From: Cellulomonas gilvus ATCC 13127
Lineage (GTDB): Bacteria > Actinomycetota > Actinomycetes > Actinomycetales > Cellulomonadaceae
Assembly: GCF_000218545.1 (NCBI RefSeq)
Contig: NC_015671.1
Span: forward strand, 1,488,001 to 1,552,000
Direction: 5' to 3'
Length of the DNA: 64,000 bases
The notes below the pieces were generated by a model. That model searched no databases, was not told where the DNA came from, and worked only from the letters and a program-made list of their open reading frames with translations. Numbering within the stretch: the first letter of the stretch is position 1; every line of letters starts with the position of its first letter. Position numbers and translations under genes: made by a program. Below, piece by piece: positions 47,084 through 55,479 of the stretch.

Positions 47084-47509
47084 GTGACGAGGACGGGGAC
47101 AGGCCCCGGCCGGCTGCTGGTGGCCGTCTACGGCGTGCTCGCGCTCGCGGCCACCGCACGGGGGCTCTACCAGGTCACGACGCAGTGGTCGCAGGCGCCG
47201 CTGGCGTACGCGCTGTCGCTGCTCGCCGGCGTCGTCTACGCGATCGCGACGGTCGCGCTCGCGCGTGACCTGCGGCCGCTCGCATGGGCCACGGTCGGGT
47301 TCGAGCTCGTGGGCGTGCTCGTGGTCGGGACGCTCTCGCTGGTCGACGTGGGCGACTTCCCCGACGAGACGGTGTGGTCGCAGTTCGGCGCGGGCTACGG
47401 CTACGTGCCGCTCGTGCTGCCGTTCGTCGGGCTCTGGTGGCTGCACCGCACGGGCCGTGACCGTGCGCCGGACGGCCCGGTGCCGCCGGCCTCCGCGCCC
47501 GTAGGGTGA
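47084..47509 (+). CDS. Small membrane protein upstream of pyrD
   Basis: A 141-residue integral membrane protein with four helices (LLVAVYGVLALAATARGLYQ; GYVPLVLPFVGLWWLHRTGR). Similar conserved proteins occur beside pyrD in other actinobacteria as I recall; no function is known. The GTG at 47084 lies 3 bases after the previous stop, so the pair is probably coupled. Confidence 0.72.
   Translation: MTRTGTGPGRLLVAVYGVLALAATARGLYQVTTQWSQAPLAYALSLLAGVVYAIATVALARDLRPLAWATVGFELVGVLVVGTLSLVDVGDFPDETVWSQFGAGYGYVPLVLPFVGLWWLHRTGRDRAPDGPVPPASAPVG
47502..47507 (+). promoter_or_regulatory. Leaderless -10 element for pyrD
   Basis: TAGGGT, 6 bases, then the GTG at 47514. The hexamer lies inside the last codons of the preceding gene and shares its T with that gene's stop. 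Confidence 0.6.
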
Positions 47510-47513
47510 GCGC

Positions 47514-48575
47514 GTGTACCGCCTGCTGTTCGACCTCGTCTTCCGGCGCATGGACCCCGAGCGTGCGCACGAGCTCGCATTCGGCCTGATCGGCGCGGTG
47601 GGCCGCACTCCCGTGCTCCGCGACGTCGTCGCGCGCGTGCTCGCGGTCCCCGCGGGCGGCACGGTGCGCGTGTGGGGCCGCATCCTGCCGGGTCGCTTCG
47701 GCGTGGCCGCCGGGTTCGACAAGGACGCGCGCGCGGTCGAGGGACTCGCGATGCTCGGGTTCTCGTTCGTCGAGATCGGCACGGTCACCGCGGAGCCGCA
47801 GCCCGGCAACGACAAGCCGCGCCTGTGGCGCGTCCTCGACCAGCGCGCGCTGCGCAACCGCATGGGCTTCAACAACCAGGGCTCGCAGGCCGTCGCGCAG
47901 CGCCTCGCGCGGTTGCGCGGATCGGCACGTGGTCGGGGTCTCGTCGTCGGCGTCAACATCGGCAAGACCAAGGTGACGCCCGCCGAGCATGCGGCTACGG
48001 ACTACGCGACGAGCGCGGGGCGGCTGGCCCCGTACGCGGACTACCTGGTGGTCAACGTGTCGTCGCCCAACACGCCAGGGCTGCGGGACCTGCAGTCCGT
48101 CGAGGCGCTGCGCCCCATCCTCGAGGCGGTGCGCGTCGCAGCCGACCAGGCCACCACGCGGGCCGCGGCCGCGCCCGTCCCGCTGCTCGTCAAGATCGCC
48201 CCGGACCTGTCGGACGACGACGTGGACGCGGTCGCGGACCTCGCGGCGGAGCTCGGGCTCGACGGCGTGGTCGCGGTCAACACGACGATCGGCCACGACC
48301 TCGGGCCCGGCGGGCTGTCGGGACCGCCCGTGCTCGCGCGCGGTCTGGACGTCGTCGCGCGGCTGCGCACGCGGCTCGGGCCCGACGCGGTGATCATCGG
48401 CGTGGGCGGCATCACCACCGCGGCGGACGCACGCGAGTACCTGGCCGTGGGCGCGACCCTGGTGCAGGGCTACACGGGCTTCATCTACCAGGGCCCGGCG
48501 TGGCCCGCGCGGATCGGGCGTGCGCTCGCGTCCGACGAGCGCCGCTCGACGCGGACCTCGGCGGCGCGGCCGTGA
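47514..48575 (+). CDS. pyrD: Dihydroorotate dehydrogenase (quinone), class 2
   Basis: The fourth step of pyrimidine synthesis, linked to menaquinone at the membrane. The 353 residues contain the N-terminal membrane-associating helix (LFDLVFRRMDPERAHELAF), AAGFDKDARAVEGL, LRNRMGFNNQGS, VNIGKTKVTP, VNVSSPNTPGLRDLQ with the catalytic Ser, and the C-terminal FMN loop GVGGITTAADAREYL. The stop overlaps the next ATG by one base. Confidence 0.95.
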   Translation: MYRLLFDLVFRRMDPERAHELAFGLIGAVGRTPVLRDVVARVLAVPAGGTVRVWGRILPGRFGVAAGFDKDARAVEGLAMLGFSFVEIGTVTAEPQPGNDKPRLWRVLDQRALRNRMGFNNQGSQAVAQRLARLRGSARGRGLVVGVNIGKTKVTPAEHAATDYATSAGRLAPYADYLVVNVSSPNTPGLRDLQSVEALRPILEAVRVAADQATTRAAAAPVPLLVKIAPDLSDDDVDAVADLAAELGLDGVVAVNTTIGHDLGPGGLSGPPVLARGLDVVARLRTRLGPDAVIIGVGGITTAADAREYLAVGATLVQGYTGFIYQGPAWPARIGRALASDERRSTRTSAARP

Positions 48576-48784
48576 TGGCCCTGCGGCCGCAGTGGGAGTG
48601 GCGCCTGGCCGATCCCGCGGGGCCCGTCCAGCGGCCCGTCAGCCCCGTGTTCGCCAACCGCTACGATGCCGAGCAGTGGCTGGGCGAGCACTGGCGTGCG
48701 CTCGCGGGGCAGGGCGTGACCTCGGCACAGCTGCTGAACGAGGGCGCGGCGGTGGGTCCCGCGGTCGCGCTGCGCGCGGCCTGA
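48575..48784 (+). CDS. Small conserved hypothetical protein (69 aa)
   Basis: A 69-residue Trp-rich soluble protein (ALRPQWEWRLADPAGPVQRP; ANRYDAEQWLGEHWRALA). Its ATG overlaps the pyrD stop (TGATG), so it is translationally coupled to pyrD. No function is known. Confidence 0.7.
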   Translation: MALRPQWEWRLADPAGPVQRPVSPVFANRYDAEQWLGEHWRALAGQGVTSAQLLNEGAAVGPAVALRAA

Positions 48785-48786
48785 CC

Positions 48787-50244
48787 TCACACGACGAGCG
48801 ACGCGGGCTCGGCGCGCACGTCACCGCCGGCGTCGAGGCCGAGGTCCGTCCACGCACGGGCCAGGCCGTCCACGGCGCGGACCAGGCGCTCGGGCGGCTC
48901 CGTGAACGGGATGCGCAGGTGCCGTTCGAGCCCCGCCTCGGCACCGAACGCCGGCCCGGGCGCGACGCGCACGCCGTGGCGCGGCGCGAGCGCGGCCAGG
49001 GCCGAGGACACGGGCAGCCCGAGGTCCACCCACAGCGACAGGCCACCCGCGGGCACCTCGACGCGCCAGTCCGGCAGCCGCTGGGCGAGCAGCCCGACGA
49101 CGAGGTCCCGCCGGTCGCGCAGCTCGGCACGACGCTGCGGGAGGACGGCGTCGAGCCGGTCGAGCAGGCGCACCACCACGAGCTGGTCGATCACCGACGA
49201 GCCGATGTCCACGTGGCTGCGCTGCGTCGTGAGCCGGCCGACGAGGTCCCGGTGCGCACGCACCCACCCGATCCGCAGACCGCCCCAGAACGTCTTGGAC
49301 GCGGAGCCGATGCACGCGACCGCGGCATCGGTGCCGTCGCCCGCGAACGGCGGAGGCGGCGTGCCGTCCAGCGTGAGGTCGGACAGCGCCTCGTCGCCCA
49401 CGACGAGCGTGCGGGTGCGTGTCGCGAGCTCGCGCACGCGGACCCGGGTCTCGGCCGTCAGCGACGTGCCGGTGGGGTTGCGGTGGTCCGGGATCAGGTA
49501 CGCGAGCCGGGGCGCGGCCTGCCGCAGCGTGGAGGCGAACAGCTCGAGGTCGAGCCCGTCGGGACCGGACGGGACGGCGACCGGGCGGGCGGCCGCCGCG
49601 CGCACCGCGTCGAGCGCGTGCGGGTACGTCGGGTGCTCGACGAGCACGCGGTCGCCCGGGCCCGCATGCGCCGTGACGAGCAGGTGGATCGCCTCCTGCC
49701 CGCCCGTGGTGACGAGCACCTGGTCGGGCGTGGTCGGGACGCCGCGTGCGGTGTACCGCGCCGCGACGGCCGCGCGCAGCTCGGGCAGTCCTCCGGGCGC
49801 GTACCCCGTCCCGGGCAGGTGGCGGGGGAGCAGGTCGAGCGCCTCGACCACGGCGTCGTGCAGCGCGGGCGGCGCGGCCGGGGCCGCGATCGTGAGGTCG
49901 ACGACGTCGTGCGGCGTGAGCGGGTCCGGCGCCTCGCGGCCGGCCGTGCCCCGGTCCGGGAGCGTGGTGACCGTGCCGGACCCGCGGCGGCTCAGCAGGT
50001 AGCCCTCGTCGCGCAGGGCGTCGTACGCCGCTGTCGTGGTGGTGCGGGAGACCCCCACGGCCTCGGCGAGCTCGCGCTCGCTGGGCAGACGCGTGCGCAG
50101 CGGCAGCCTCCCGGACAGCACGGCCGCGCGCAGGCCGTCGGCGAGCGCGGCGTACGCCGGGCCGGGCCGCTCCCATGCGCCGAGCACGGTGCGCAGCCGC
50201 TGGCCCGAGACGCGGCGGTCGGTGGGCAGGTCGTCGACGGACAT
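48787..50244 (-). CDS. MocR/GntR-type regulator with aminotransferase domain
   Basis: A 485-residue PLP-dependent regulator. The N-terminal winged helix (about 25-95) reads RTRLPSERELAEAVGVSRTT; the rest is a class I aminotransferase fold with VTTGGQEAIHLLV, PDHRNPTGTSL and the PLP lysine in IGSASKTFWGGLRIGWVR. The divergent gene is a YczE-family protein; in B. subtilis the MocR protein YcxD is likewise next to yczE. A perfect palindrome between them is the probable operator. Confidence 0.9.
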   Translation of the reverse strand: MSVDDLPTDRRVSGQRLRTVLGAWERPGPAYAALADGLRAAVLSGRLPLRTRLPSERELAEAVGVSRTTTTAAYDALRDEGYLLSRRGSGTVTTLPDRGTAGREAPDPLTPHDVVDLTIAAPAAPPALHDAVVEALDLLPRHLPGTGYAPGGLPELRAAVAARYTARGVPTTPDQVLVTTGGQEAIHLLVTAHAGPGDRVLVEHPTYPHALDAVRAAAARPVAVPSGPDGLDLELFASTLRQAAPRLAYLIPDHRNPTGTSLTAETRVRVRELATRTRTLVVGDEALSDLTLDGTPPPPFAGDGTDAAVACIGSASKTFWGGLRIGWVRAHRDLVGRLTTQRSHVDIGSSVIDQLVVVRLLDRLDAVLPQRRAELRDRRDLVVGLLAQRLPDWRVEVPAGGLSLWVDLGLPVSSALAALAPRHGVRVAPGPAFGAEAGLERHLRIPFTEPPERLVRAVDGLARAWTDLGLDAGGDVRAEPASLVV

Positions 50245-50263
50245 GGAGCCACTCTCGCAGAAG

Positions 50264-50284
50264 TGGCTATGGAGTGCATAGCCA
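50264..50284. promoter_or_regulatory. Probable MocR operator palindrome
   Basis: TGGCTATG (50264-50271) and CATAGCCA (50277-50284) are a perfect 8-bp inverted repeat with a 5-base spacer, midway between the divergent regulator and the small membrane gene. It also contains the least GC-rich bases of the gap, so it probably overlaps promoter elements. Confidence 0.6.
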
Positions 50285-50305
50285 ACGTGTCGCGACGATG
50301 GGGCC

Positions 50306-50464
50306 ATGATTCTTGCGGTCGCTATCGTCGTGCTCATGGTTCTCGTCGTCCCGCTCGTCCGCGTCGTGCGCGCGGACGGCCTCGGGCACCGCGCTCCCGC
50401 GCGCGCCGACTGGGCGGCGGGCACCACGGTCGAGATCGCGCGCAGTGTGGCGGCCCACCGGTGA
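50306..50464 (+). CDS. 52-residue single-pass membrane peptide upstream of yczE
   Basis: The ATG at 50306 opens a 52-codon frame whose first 20 residues form a membrane helix (ILAVAIVVLMVLVVPLVRVV), followed by a basic, then mixed soluble tail ending SVAAHR. It overlaps the yczE GTG by 4 bases (GTGA), the signature of translational coupling. I do not know a family. It could be a partner of YczE or a coupling leader. Confidence 0.55.
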   Translation: MILAVAIVVLMVLVVPLVRVVRADGLGHRAPARADWAAGTTVEIARSVAAHR

Positions 50465-51168
50465 GCCGGCCGACGGTGGCCCCGGCCGGTGTGCTGCCCC
50501 CGCCGCGGCTGCGGCGCGGGGTGCAGCTCCTGATCGGGCTGGTGCTCTACGCGCTGTCCATGGCCCTGCTGGTCGACTCGGCGCTGGGCAACATGCCCTG
50601 GGACGTGCTGAGCGAGGGCGTCGCACGCCGGACGGGCCTGTCGTTCGGCGCGGTGACGCTGGTGATCAGCGCGCTCGTGCTGGCGTGCTGGGTGCCCATG
50701 CGCCAGCGGCCGGGTGTCGGCACGGTCGCGAACGTGCTGGTGATCGGCCTGCTCGCGGACCCGTTCCTCGCGCTCGTCGCGGGCGTGGGGGACCTGGCCG
50801 TGGGATGGCGCGTGGTCGTGGCGGCGGCAGGCATCGGGCTCAACGGCCTGGCCACCGCCCTCTACGTCGGTGCCGGGCTGGGGCCCGGGCCGCGCGACGG
50901 GCTCATGACCGGGCTGGTCGCGCGGACCGGGCGGCCCGTGGCGCTCGTCCGGACGGCGATCGAGGTCGCGGTGGTGCTCTCCGGCATCGCGCTCGGAGGG
51001 ACGTTCGGCGTCACGACGGTGGCCTACGCGCTGCTCGTCGGGCCGTTGGTGCACGTGCTGCTCCCGCCGCTGCGCATCGCGCCCGCCGGACCCCCGCACC
51101 CGGTGCGCGTCGACGCGACCGTGGTGCGACCCGCCCCGCCGGAGCAGGGCCGCACCACGGTCGTGTGA
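50461..51168 (+). CDS. YczE/YyaS/YitT family membrane protein
   Basis: A 235-residue integral membrane protein with five or more helices. The family motif is SALGNMPWDVLSEGVARRTG, followed by LVISALVLACWVPM and GAGLGPGPRDGLMTGLVART, an internal repeat of the same motif. The role is not established; in B. subtilis YczE affects peptide antibiotic production. It is predicted to be controlled by the divergent MocR regulator. Confidence 0.86.
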   Translation: MSRPTVAPAGVLPPPRLRRGVQLLIGLVLYALSMALLVDSALGNMPWDVLSEGVARRTGLSFGAVTLVISALVLACWVPMRQRPGVGTVANVLVIGLLADPFLALVAGVGDLAVGWRVVVAAAGIGLNGLATALYVGAGLGPGPRDGLMTGLVARTGRPVALVRTAIEVAVVLSGIALGGTFGVTTVAYALLVGPLVHVLLPPLRIAPAGPPHPVRVDATVVRPAPPEQGRTTVV

Positions 51169-51171
51169 TCG

Positions 51172-52182
51172 TCAGCGGGCGGCGGGGGAGGACTTCGCCG
51201 TCTCGGCCGGGTCGCGCACCACGCTGTCGCCCAGGACGTCGTCGATGCGTGCGAGCAGCTCCGCGGGGATCGTGACGCCCGAGGCCTTGACGTTCTCCGC
51301 GACCTGCTCGGGCCGCGACGCGCCGATGATCGCCGCCGCGACGTTGTCGTTCTGCAGCACCCACGCGACCGCGAGCTGGGCCATGGTGAGCCCGAGCTCG
51401 TCGGCCACCGGGCGCAGCTGCTGCACCCGCTCGAGCGTCTGCGTCTGCTCGAGGAAGCGGCCGATCATGCGCGCGCCGCCCTTGTCGTCAGTGCCGCGCG
51501 AACCGGCGGGTGCGGGCTGACCGGGCAGGTACTTGCCCGTGAGCACGCCCTGCGCGACCGGCGACCACACGACCTGCGAGAGGCCCTCGTCGCGTGAGGC
51601 GGGGACCACCTCGTCCTCGATCACGCGCCACAGCATCGAGTACTGCGGCTGGTTCGAGACGAACGGCACGCGCAGCTCGCGCGCGAGCGCGGCACCGGCG
51701 CGGATCTGGTCCGCGGTCCACTCGCTCACGCCGATGTACAGCGCCTTGCCCTGCCGGACGACGTCCGCGAACGCGAGCATCGTCTCCTCGAGCGGCGTCG
51801 CGTGGTCGAACCGGTGGGCCTGGTAGACGTCGACGTAGTCGGTGCGCAGCCGCTGCAGCGAGCCGTCGATCGACTCGAGGATGTGCTTGCGGGACAGGCC
51901 CCGGTCGTTCGCGCCCTGCGGGCCCGTCGGCCAGAAGACCTTCGTCATGATCTCGAGCGACTGGCGCCGCTCACCCGCGAGCGCCTCGCCCAGCACGGAC
52001 TCCGCGGCCGTGTTGGCGTAGACGTCGGCCGTGTCGAACGTGGTGATGCCCGCGTCGAGCGCGGCACGCACGCACGCCTTGGCCGTGTCGTTCTCGACCT
52101 GCGAGCCGTGCGTGAGCCAGTTGCCGTAGATGATCTCGGTGACCTGCAGGCCGGATCGGCCCAGGTGTCGGTAGGTGACCAT
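51172..52182 (-). CDS. Aldo/keto reductase
   Basis: A 336-residue NADPH-dependent reductase of the KCNAB/YghZ-like group. The catalytic Asp-Tyr appear in TFDTADVYANTAAESVLGEA, the Lys in EIMTKVFWP and the His in VYQAHRFDHATPLEE. The substrate is unknown. The ATG at 52182 lies 7 bases after TAGGGT; a start at 52191 would sit within the -10. Confidence 0.88.
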   Translation of the reverse strand: MVTYRHLGRSGLQVTEIIYGNWLTHGSQVENDTAKACVRAALDAGITTFDTADVYANTAAESVLGEALAGERRQSLEIMTKVFWPTGPQGANDRGLSRKHILESIDGSLQRLRTDYVDVYQAHRFDHATPLEETMLAFADVVRQGKALYIGVSEWTADQIRAGAALARELRVPFVSNQPQYSMLWRVIEDEVVPASRDEGLSQVVWSPVAQGVLTGKYLPGQPAPAGSRGTDDKGGARMIGRFLEQTQTLERVQQLRPVADELGLTMAQLAVAWVLQNDNVAAAIIGASRPEQVAENVKASGVTIPAELLARIDDVLGDSVVRDPAETAKSSPAAR

Positions 52183-52189
52183 GGCAACC

Positions 52190-52195
52190 ACCCTA
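52190..52195 (-). promoter_or_regulatory. Leaderless -10 element for the aldo/keto reductase
   Basis: Minus-strand TAGGGT, 7 bases, then the ATG at 52182. Confidence 0.6.
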
Positions 52196-52233
52196 GGTCG
52201 TCACGGGGCGCCGGGCTCGTTCCCGGCGTCGCG

Positions 52234-52827
52234 TCACTCGGGGTACTGGCGGCGCTTGACCTGGGGCTTGGGCAGGCGCGCCCGGCGGAGCTGGAACGCG
52301 CGCATCACGGCGTACATCAGCGTCCCGCGCGGCACCGCGCCGAACTTGACGACGAGGCGGCGCTTGAGGCGCCACCACAGGATCGCGCCGTCGACGACGG
52401 CCGCGATCACGTAGACGTACAGCACGAGCAGCGCGAGCACCGCGATCTGCGGGTTGATCTGGGTGAACGAGAGCTGGAGCACCAGGAAGACGGCCGCGAC
52501 GGGCAGGAAGTACTCGCCCAGGTTGAACCGCGCGTCGACGTGGTCGCGCACGAAGCGCCGGACCGGCCCGCGGTCCCGGGCGGGCATGGCGCGCTCGTCG
52601 CCCGACTGCATCGCGCGGTACTCGGCGTCGCGCTGCTCGCGCTGGGCCTGGCGCGCGGCCTTGGCGGCGGTCTTGCGATCGGCGGGGACCAGCGGCCGGC
52701 GGTTGGCCGCCTCGGCCTCCTTGCGCCGCGGCGTCGGACGGCCCTTGCCCGTGGCTGCCTGCTCGACGGGCGCGTCGGCCGCGGGGTCGGTCGAGCTCGT
52801 CACGGGGTCCTTCTGGCGTCCGAACAC
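52234..52827 (-). CDS. DUF3043 membrane protein
   Basis: A 197-residue conserved actinobacterial protein. The first 90 residues are highly charged (KGRPTPRRKEAEAANRRPLV, the usual family start), followed by two membrane helices between about residues 110 and 155 and a basic tail. The function is unknown. The GTG at 52827 is 6 bases after TACCCT, so it is leaderless and divergent from the M20 gene. Confidence 0.86.
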   Translation of the reverse strand: MFGRQKDPVTSSTDPAADAPVEQAATGKGRPTPRRKEAEAANRRPLVPADRKTAAKAARQAQREQRDAEYRAMQSGDERAMPARDRGPVRRFVRDHVDARFNLGEYFLPVAAVFLVLQLSFTQINPQIAVLALLVLYVYVIAAVVDGAILWWRLKRRLVVKFGAVPRGTLMYAVMRAFQLRRARLPKPQVKRRQYPE

Positions 52828-52833
52828 CGGACC

Positions 52834-52851
52834 AGGGTAGTCGAGTAGCGT
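52834..52851. promoter_or_regulatory. Back-to-back leaderless promoters of DUF3043 and M20 genes
   Basis: The leftward -10 TACCCT is at 52834-52839 and the rightward -10 TAGCGT at 52846-52851. Start codons 52827 and 52860 are only 32 bases apart. Confidence 0.6.
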
Positions 52852-52859
52852 GGCGGTCC

Positions 52860-54263
52860 GTGACCGAGGACCGCACCGCCGCACCCGCCCCCACCGTCGT
52901 TCCCGACGACCGCGTCGACGCCCTGCGCGAGCGTGTCGCCCGGGCGTTCCCGGACCTGCGCGCCGAGCTCGAGACGCTCGTGCGCATCCCCAGCGTCTCC
53001 AACGGCGAGTTCGACCAGGCGCACGTCGAGGCGAGCGCCGAGCACGTCGCGGGACTGCTGCGTGGCGCAGGGATCGACGACGTGCGCGTGCTGCGTGTCA
53101 CGGGCGCCGACGGCACCGTCGGACGCCCCGCGGTCGTCGCGCGTCGCCCCGGCCCGCAGGGTGCGCCGACCGTCCTGCTGTATGCGCACCACGACGTGCA
53201 GCCGCCGGGTGGCGACGCGGACTGGGACACCCCGCCGTTCGAGCCGACCGAGCGCGACGGCCGCCTGTACGGCCGCGGGGCCGCCGACGACAAGGCGGGG
53301 ATCGTCGCCCACGTGGGCGCGCTGCGCGTCCTCGGTGACGAGCTGGGGGTCTCGCTCGTCGTGTTCGTCGAGGGCGAGGAGGAGATCGGCTCGCCCACGT
53401 TCGCGGACTTCCTGCGCGCGCACCACGAGGCGCTCGCAGCCGACGTCATGGTCGTCGCGGACTCGTCCAACTGGTCCGTGGGCGTGCCCGGGCTCACGAC
53501 GTCGCTGCGCGGCCTCGTCGACTGCGAGGTCGAGGTCCAGGTGGTGGACCACGCGATCCACTCGGGCATGTACGGCGGCCCCGTGCTGGACGCGCCGACG
53601 CTGCTCGCCAGGCTGATCGCGACCCTGCACGACGAGCAGGGCGACGTCGCGGTCGCCGGCCTGCACCGCGCACCCGACCCGGTGGTCGACTACGACGAGG
53701 CGACGTTCCGCGCGGACTCGGGCGTGCTGGACGGCGTGCGGCTGGCCGGGACCGGTCCGGTCACGGCGCGCATGTGGACGCGGCCGGCGATCTCCGTGAT
53801 CGGCTTCGACGCACCGCGCGTGGCCACCGCGTCCAACACGATCGCGCCGCGCGCGACCGCGAAGCTCTCGCTGCGCATCGCGCCCGGCAGCGACCCCGCG
53901 CGGTCGATGGCGGCGCTGCGCGCGCATCTGGAGGGACACGCGCCGTTCGGGGCCCGGGTCACCGTGCGCGACGGGGACCTGGGTCGCCCGTTCCAGGCGC
54001 CCGGGGACTCGCCCGCGATGCAGGCGGCCCGGTGGGCGTTCGCGAGCGCGTGGGGGACCGAGCCCGTGGACCTGGGCATCGGCGGGTCGATCCCGTTCAT
54101 CGCCGACCTGCTCGAGCTGAGCCCTGACGCCGCGATCCTGGTCACGGGCGTCGAGGACCCCGACTCGCGCGCGCACGGCGCCAACGAGTCGGTGCACCTG
54201 GGCGAGCTCGAGCGCGTGGTGCTGGCCGAGGCGCTGCTGCTGGAGCGGCTCGCGCGCGGCTGA
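52860..54263 (+). CDS. M20 family dipeptidase
   Basis: A 467-residue metallopeptidase of the carnosinase-like group. The ligands and base occur in LLYAHHDVQPPGG, LYGRGAADDKAGI, VEGEEEIGSP, VMVVADSSN and near the end DSRAHGANESVHLGE. The lid/dimerisation domain occupies the middle (VVDHAIHSGMYGGPVLDAP). The GTG at 52860 has no Shine-Dalgarno and a TAGCGT 8 bases before it. Confidence 0.9.
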   Translation: MTEDRTAAPAPTVVPDDRVDALRERVARAFPDLRAELETLVRIPSVSNGEFDQAHVEASAEHVAGLLRGAGIDDVRVLRVTGADGTVGRPAVVARRPGPQGAPTVLLYAHHDVQPPGGDADWDTPPFEPTERDGRLYGRGAADDKAGIVAHVGALRVLGDELGVSLVVFVEGEEEIGSPTFADFLRAHHEALAADVMVVADSSNWSVGVPGLTTSLRGLVDCEVEVQVVDHAIHSGMYGGPVLDAPTLLARLIATLHDEQGDVAVAGLHRAPDPVVDYDEATFRADSGVLDGVRLAGTGPVTARMWTRPAISVIGFDAPRVATASNTIAPRATAKLSLRIAPGSDPARSMAALRAHLEGHAPFGARVTVRDGDLGRPFQAPGDSPAMQAARWAFASAWGTEPVDLGIGGSIPFIADLLELSPDAAILVTGVEDPDSRAHGANESVHLGELERVVLAEALLLERLARG

Positions 54264-54272
54264 CCGACGGGG

Positions 54273-54815
54273 TCAGCGCGCGGCCACGTCCACCGCGCGC
54301 GCCCAGGCCGCGACGTCGTCGGGCAGCGGGGGGCTCGTGACGCCCTCGCCGGCCAGGAGGCGCACCACGTCGGGTGCGGCCACGCGGCTGCCGTCGCGGC
54401 CCAGGAACCTGCCGGCGATGATCGCGCGCGCCACGTGCTCGGACGCCCCGTCGCGCCCCGGCCGGGAGAACGCCTGCTCGAGGTACACCACGCGCTCGTC
54501 CCAGCCCAGGACGGTCGTCGTGATGTCGAAGCGCTGCCGGTACGTGAGCGAGCGGCGGTACTTGATGGTCTGGGCGGCGACCACCGGGTACCACCCGCGC
54601 GCGTTGAGCGCGTCGAACGCACCGAGGTCGGCCAGGTAGTTGCTGCGTGCCACGTCGCAGCACTGCAGGTAGATCCCGTTGTTGACGTGCCGGTACAGGT
54701 CCAGGTCGGACAGGTGGACGCGCATGCGCGTCACCGACGGGTCGAGCAGGGTCTGTCCCGGGACGGCGCGCCGGGGGCGGAACGTCGCGGTCGCGAGCTG
54801 CAGCGTGCGGATCAC
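54273..54815 (-). CDS. Acyl-CoA thioesterase-like protein (4HBT fold)
   Basis: A 180-residue hotdog-fold protein with the 4-hydroxybenzoyl-CoA thioesterase pattern HLSDLDLYRHVNNGIYLQ and YRRSLTYRQRFDITTTVLGW. The acyl substrate is unknown; the layout is like THEM6-type proteins. The GTG at 54815 is 6 bases after TAACAT (leaderless). It converges on the dipeptidase gene with a 9-base gap. Confidence 0.8.
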   Translation of the reverse strand: MIRTLQLATATFRPRRAVPGQTLLDPSVTRMRVHLSDLDLYRHVNNGIYLQCCDVARSNYLADLGAFDALNARGWYPVVAAQTIKYRRSLTYRQRFDITTTVLGWDERVVYLEQAFSRPGRDGASEHVARAIIAGRFLGRDGSRVAAPDVVRLLAGEGVTSPPLPDDVAAWARAVDVAAR

Positions 54816-54821
54816 GGCGCG

Positions 54822-54827
54822 ATGTTA
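54822..54827 (-). promoter_or_regulatory. Leaderless -10 element for the thioesterase gene
   Basis: Minus-strand TAACAT, 6 bases, then the GTG at 54815. Confidence 0.55.
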
Positions 54828-54848
54828 CTCACGGGTACAGACGTCGTG

Positions 54849-55448
54849 TCAGATCGGCGGGTGCGGGTCGTACTGGATGCCCCGCCGCACCTCGCGCGCC
54901 GCGGTCACGCCGTCCAGCCGCGCCACGAGGTGCAGCGCCATGTCGATGCCCGCGGACACGCCCGCGGACGTGATCACGTCGCCGTCGTCCACGAACCGCG
55001 CGACGCGGTCGGGCTGCACGCTCGGGTCGAGCTCGGTCAGCAGGTCGAACGAGCCCCAGTGCGTCGTCGCGGGGCGTCCCGCCAGCAGGCCGGCCGCCGC
55101 GAGCACGAGCGCACCCGTGCACACGCTCGTCAGGAGCGGCGTGCGGGTGCGCAGCTCGCGCACCCACGCGAGGTGCGCCTCGTCGCGCATCAACGTGCGG
55201 GTCCCGCGGCCGCCGGGGTAGACCACGACGTGCAGCGGGCCGACGTCGTCGGCGCCCGCGTCGGGCAGCAGCCGCAGGCCCTTCGAGCAGCGCACGCCCG
55301 CGCCGTCGGCGGAGAACGTGACCACCTCGGTGTCGGTGCGCAGGTTGCGCGCCCACCATGCGAGCACCTCGTACGGGCCGACGACGTCCAGCTCCTCGCA
55401 GCCGTCGAACACGAACACGCCGATGCGCATGGGCTTGCCGGTGCTCAC
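54849..55448 (-). CDS. DJ-1/PfpI family protein
   Basis: A 199-residue glutamine-amidotransferase-like protein. The conserved Glu is in FVFDGCEELDVVGPYEVL and the nucleophile Cys in LLTSVCTGALVLAAAGLL. It has no AraC DNA-binding domain, unlike many actinobacterial relatives, and resembles isonitrile-hydratase-like members. The GTG at 55448 lies 31 bases after the nadA stop, so cotranscription is possible. Confidence 0.85.
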   Translation of the reverse strand: MSTGKPMRIGVFVFDGCEELDVVGPYEVLAWWARNLRTDTEVVTFSADGAGVRCSKGLRLLPDAGADDVGPLHVVVYPGGRGTRTLMRDEAHLAWVRELRTRTPLLTSVCTGALVLAAAGLLAGRPATTHWGSFDLLTELDPSVQPDRVARFVDDGDVITSAGVSAGIDMALHLVARLDGVTAAREVRRGIQYDPHPPI

Positions 55449-55479
55449 GCGGGCTCCTCGGGGATCACGGCCGGGTGGG

